DNA of 64,000 bases from an uncultured Pelagibacteraceae bacterium (GTDB taxonomy: Bacteria; Pseudomonadota; Alphaproteobacteria; Pelagibacterales; Pelagibacteraceae): contig CACJIB010000001.1 in assembly GCA_902593405.1 (NCBI GenBank), positions 1 to 64,000 of the forward strand, given 5' to 3'. Shown here piece by piece: positions 60,372 through 64,000 of the stretch. Under the pieces are notes generated by a model, which was given only the letters and a program-made list of their open reading frames with translations, made no database searches and was not told the origin of the DNA. Made by a program: the position numbers and the translations under genes. The stretch's first letter is position 1, and the number at the start of each line of letters is the position of its first letter.

Positions 60372-61217
60372 TCATATAGTTTTTGCTGTAACACACCAAT
60401 AATTTTTATATTTTCTTTTAAATTTAGCTTTTGCCAATTTACAACTCTTTAATGAATTATAATAGGCAACAATTGTTGATCCTGAACCAGTCATTCTTAC
60501 AAATAATGGATTATTTATACTTTCTAAGAACAACTTTATTTTTTTAAGTTTTGGATATTTTTTGAGTGCTATTGTTTCAAGGGCATTTTGTTGATCAATC
60601 AAATATTTTACTCCAAACATGTTTTTTTTAGGTTTGTTATATTTTGATTTTGTATACTTTCGAACAGCTGAGTATATTTTTTTAGTTGAGCACCCAAAAT
60701 CAGGTTTTACTAAAGTAGAATAATATTTTGGAGTATTATAAATCTTTTTTATTCTACCACTTGATGACAACACACAGCTGGATGAAATGGTTCCCAGAAT
60801 AACATCAGAACCAACCCAGTCACAGATACTTCGAGTTTTTTGATGATTAGGATTAATAATTTTTTTTTTAACCAGATAATTAAACACACTAGCTGCGTTC
60901 ATCGATCCCCCACCCAACCCAGCTTCTTGAGGGATTAATTTTTTAATTTTAACTTTGAATTTTTTATTTTTTAATAAATTTTCTTTATCTAGTATCTGAA
61001 ATAATCTTTGAACAGTATTTTTTTTTCCAATATTTTTAGAAAACTTTCCATAAAAAGAAATGTGGTGTTTTTTTCCATTATGTTGATTTATCGAAATAAC
61101 ATCATGTAAATCTATGAAACCAATTATACTTTCAATTTTATGTAAAACCTTTTTTTTTCCAGTGATATTTAGTGCTAAATTTAACTTTGCATTAGATTTA
61201 ATTTTATTAATTTTCAT
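60372..61217 (-). CDS. ispE: 4-diphosphocytidyl-2-C-methyl-D-erythritol kinase
   Basis: AKLNLALNITGKK, PQEAGLGGGSMNAASVFNYL, VRMTGSGSTIVAYY. Confidence 0.93.
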   Translation of the reverse strand: MKINKIKSNAKLNLALNITGKKKVLHKIESIIGFIDLHDVISINQHNGKKHHISFYGKFSKNIGKKNTVQRLFQILDKENLLKNKKFKVKIKKLIPQEAGLGGGSMNAASVFNYLVKKKIINPNHQKTRSICDWVGSDVILGTISSSCVLSSSGRIKKIYNTPKYYSTLVKPDFGCSTKKIYSAVRKYTKSKYNKPKKNMFGVKYLIDQQNALETIALKKYPKLKKIKLFLESINNPLFVRMTGSGSTIVAYYNSLKSCKLAKAKFKRKYKNYWCVTAKTI

Positions 61218-62903
61218 TTAGGAATTTTTAAGACCCTCAATTACTTTAATATTGATTTTTTCTCTCATATCGTCTTCGGTGTCATCAAAAGTTAATACGT
61301 TGTTCCAAAAATATCTTGCTTGAATTTTTCGATTTAATTTCCATAAAATGTCTCCATAATGATCATTCACAATTGGGTCATCTGGCATTAATTCTACAGC
61401 TCTTTTTAAATACTTTTCTGCCTCTACATAGTCCTCTATTAAAAAATAAGCCCATCCAATTGAATCAATAATATATGGATCATTGCTTTTTAAATCATAT
61501 GCTGTTTTCAACATATCCATTGCTTCATTAATTTTATAATCACGCTCTAACCAAGAGTAAGCAAGGTAATTTAAAATATATGCATCACTAGGATCAATTT
61601 TAAGCGCATGCAATAAATCTTCATCTGACCTTTCATAATTGCCCATTCTTTCATAACTACCACCTCTACGATACAATACATCTGATTTGATAAGTGAATT
61701 GTCATCCAGTGTTAAAATAATTTCTGTATAACGATCTATTGCCTTTTCATAATTTTTAGAATTTTTATAAAAATTGGCTAAATCAAAAATCATTTTTATA
61801 TTTGGATTTTCAATTTTATTAAATTTTGAGTCTATGAATTTAATTCCATTTTCATAATCCTGCTGTTGAATTATTATTTGAGCTTCTTTTTTTAATCTAA
61901 ACCAATAATAAAATTCATCTTCTTTTTTAAAGTTTTTTAAGATCCTTTGTACTTTATCAAATTCATCATTGAGATAAAAATTTTCTGCAACCAATGACAA
62001 ATTAAATTCAAACTTGGGATTCAAATAGTTTGACAAATTTAAGTAAAAATTTGATTTCTCAAAATTATCCTGAGAAGAATAAAGATTAGAGATTAAAAAT
62101 AAAAACTCACTTACAAGATCATTATGATCTTTGCATGAAAAAATTTTTCCAAAATCATCGAATTTTTCTTTGTCTACCCAACTTTTGCTTTGTGAGAGTA
62201 AAAGTGTTGAATTTATATAATCAATTTGTTCAACAACTAATCTTGCTTCATTTAATTTATTGTTATCAATTAAATGATTAAGATAAAAGAAAATGTATCT
62301 TGAATAATCACCTTGTTGATTATTTATTAAATTAAGAAAAAATGACGAAGTTCTTTTATCTTCAATATAACATCTTTGGAATGTCTCGGCTATAAGAGAC
62401 AAGTTTCCAAAATTTTTTTTGTTATCTAATATTTTTTTATTTTTAAATGTATAAATATACTGTTTTAGAGTTTCAAATATAACTAGGTTTATTCTATCTT
62501 CATCTTGAAATTTTAAACTTTGTGTTAAATATTCGTCAGCCTTTTTAAAGTTATTTTTTTTTAAACTGTCAATTATTAAAATTATATACGCATCATAAAA
62601 ATCTGAATTAGATTTGTTTGCATTGTTATTTAATACATTAATTGCTTGAGGTACTTTGTTATCTAAAACTAAAGAGTTAACATATCTTTTTAAATAACTG
62701 TCATGTTTGTTAATTAATACCTTGGTTAAGTTGAAAAATTTTAAAGCTTCAGAATTGTCTCGATTTTCAAATGCAACAATTCCAGAAAAATAATTTGACA
62801 AATCTCTTGAGTTGAAATCATTAAAAGTAGCACTTTTAGAATACAAAGGTGTCTGATAAGATATACATATTAATAGTACTAATTTTAGAAATTTTAGGAA
62901 CAT
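61218..62903 (-). CDS. Secreted/periplasmic TPR-repeat protein
   Basis: Signal peptide MFLKFLKLVLLICISYQTPLYS; TPRs e.g. RRGGSYERMGNYERSDEDLLHALKIDPSDAYILNYLAYSWLE. Confidence 0.85.
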   Translation of the reverse strand: MFLKFLKLVLLICISYQTPLYSKSATFNDFNSRDLSNYFSGIVAFENRDNSEALKFFNLTKVLINKHDSYLKRYVNSLVLDNKVPQAINVLNNNANKSNSDFYDAYIILIIDSLKKNNFKKADEYLTQSLKFQDEDRINLVIFETLKQYIYTFKNKKILDNKKNFGNLSLIAETFQRCYIEDKRTSSFFLNLINNQQGDYSRYIFFYLNHLIDNNKLNEARLVVEQIDYINSTLLLSQSKSWVDKEKFDDFGKIFSCKDHNDLVSEFLFLISNLYSSQDNFEKSNFYLNLSNYLNPKFEFNLSLVAENFYLNDEFDKVQRILKNFKKEDEFYYWFRLKKEAQIIIQQQDYENGIKFIDSKFNKIENPNIKMIFDLANFYKNSKNYEKAIDRYTEIILTLDDNSLIKSDVLYRRGGSYERMGNYERSDEDLLHALKIDPSDAYILNYLAYSWLERDYKINEAMDMLKTAYDLKSNDPYIIDSIGWAYFLIEDYVEAEKYLKRAVELMPDDPIVNDHYGDILWKLNRKIQARYFWNNVLTFDDTEDDMREKINIKVIEGLKNS

Positions 62904-62914
62904 GTAACTATACT

Positions 62915-63634
62915 ATGACTAAAAAAGTGATAAATCAAAATACCAAATTAAACCAAGAACTAATTAATACTATTGAGCCAAAATTTATATTCGCTGATAA
63001 GCCAATAAATAGATTTAATATTTTAGAAACGAAAAATGGCACTCTGCAAACTAATAAAGAAGAATTACTAAAAAATTTAAAAGATCAAATAAATTCAATT
63101 GAAAATTGTAAATTGAAAGAAAATTCAAACAAAATTATTTTAGGTGAGGGAAATATAAATAGCCCTTTAATGTTAATTGGTGAGGCTCCTGGGGCTGAAG
63201 AAGAAAAGTTGGGTGTCCCATTTAGAGGTGAAGTTGGCGAACTTCTTAACAAAATGCTTATAGCCATCAATATTAAGAGGCAAAATATTTATACAAGTTA
63301 TGCAATCAATTTTAGACCACCTGATGATAGAAAACCAACCTCAACCGAGATTAAAAGGTACTCAGTATTTTTGAAAGAGCATATATCAATTATAAACCCA
63401 AAGATTATCGTTTTAATGGGTAGTTCAGCAATGGAGGCTATAACAGGAATAAGCGAAAAAATAACTGCTGAAAGAGGACATTGGAAGGAAGTGATTTTAA
63501 AAAACAAAACATTCCCTTTAATGATAACTTTTAATCCATCTTATCTCATCCGTTTTCCAGAAAATAAAAAATACTCATGGGAAGATTTAAAGAAAATTAG
63601 AGACAAAATTAAAGAACTGAAGTTAAAAATTTGA
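62915..63634 (+). CDS. Family 4-type uracil-DNA glycosylase (ORF track extends to 62849)
   Basis: LMLIGEAPGAEEEKLGVPFRGEVGELLNKML, INFRPPDDRKPTSTEI, TFNPSYLIRFP. Confidence 0.88.
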   Translation: MTKKVINQNTKLNQELINTIEPKFIFADKPINRFNILETKNGTLQTNKEELLKNLKDQINSIENCKLKENSNKIILGEGNINSPLMLIGEAPGAEEEKLGVPFRGEVGELLNKMLIAINIKRQNIYTSYAINFRPPDDRKPTSTEIKRYSVFLKEHISIINPKIIVLMGSSAMEAITGISEKITAERGHWKEVILKNKTFPLMITFNPSYLIRFPENKKYSWEDLKKIRDKIKELKLKI

Positions 63635-64000
63635 TGAAGATAATTGCAGGGGTTGATGAAGTTGGTAGAGGAAGTTTAATTGGACCTGTATATGCTTCAG
63701 CAGTGATTTTAAAAAAATCAATTAATCAAAAGTTATTAAAAGATTCAAAATCATTAAGTAAAAAAGAGAGAGAGTATCTATGTACATATATAAAGAAAAA
63801 TTCTACTTGGTCCATAGGCAAAGCTTCTGTCAAGGAAATAGAAAAGCTGAATATACTACAAGCAAGTTTGCTGGCTATGAAAAGAGCCATCAAAAAACTT
63901 AAGAAAAAACCAACACACGTTCTGATTGATGGGAACAAAACTCCAGAATTAGAAAATTATAATTTAAAATCAGTTATTAAAGGAGATAAAAAAATCCCCT
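63634..64000 (+). CDS. rnhB: Ribonuclease HII (3' truncated by window; absent from the ORF track)
   Basis: Translation from ATG at 63634: MKIIAGVDEVGRGSLIGPVYASAVIL...LLKDSKSLSKKERE...VLIDGNKTPEL. Confidence 0.93.
   Translation, partial: MKIIAGVDEVGRGSLIGPVYASAVILKKSINQKLLKDSKSLSKKEREYLCTYIKKNSTWSIGKASVKEIEKLNILQASLLAMKRAIKKLKKKPTHVLIDGNKTPELENYNLKSVIKGDKKIP

Overview
This is a 64 kb chromosomal window from a very AT-rich, densely packed genome. Protein signatures and gene order look like a SAR11/Pelagibacterales-type alphaproteobacterium (inference). I saw no prophage, transposon, CRISPR array or recognisable defence island. The left third is a nearly contiguous division/cell-wall (dcw) cluster on the minus strand: mraZ-ftsZ-rsmH-ftsL-ftsI-murEF(fused)-mraY-murD-ftsW-murG-murC-murB-ddl-ftsQ-(minimal FtsA-like)-lpxC-bamD-ligA. 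It is followed by rnpB, mlaA/mlaC, two tRNAs behind rpoD, dnaG, carAB, trxB, uvrB/uvrC, an OmpR/EnvZ-type two-component system, prs-rplY-pth-ychF, petABC, hemF, greA, tRNA-Gln plus the CCA-adding enzyme, ispE, a family-4 UDG and the start of rnhB. The observations most worth following up are: (1) a 232-aa FtsA-like protein that seems to keep the 1C region and an amphipathic C-terminus but not the rest of the actin fold, with ftsZ moved to between mraZ and rsmH; (2) ftsQ split by a single-base frame change at a T6 run; (3) a tRNA-Val(GAC) with a non-canonical T-loop and D-loop but intact stems; (4) tRNA-Gln ending 3 nt before the start codon of the CCA-adding enzyme; (5) convergent genes sharing 4-bp palindromic stop codons and divergent genes with start codons 11-36 bp apart; (6) a MurE-MurF fusion with a locally repeated N-terminal module. 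No searches were run. Product calls come from reading the supplied translations.
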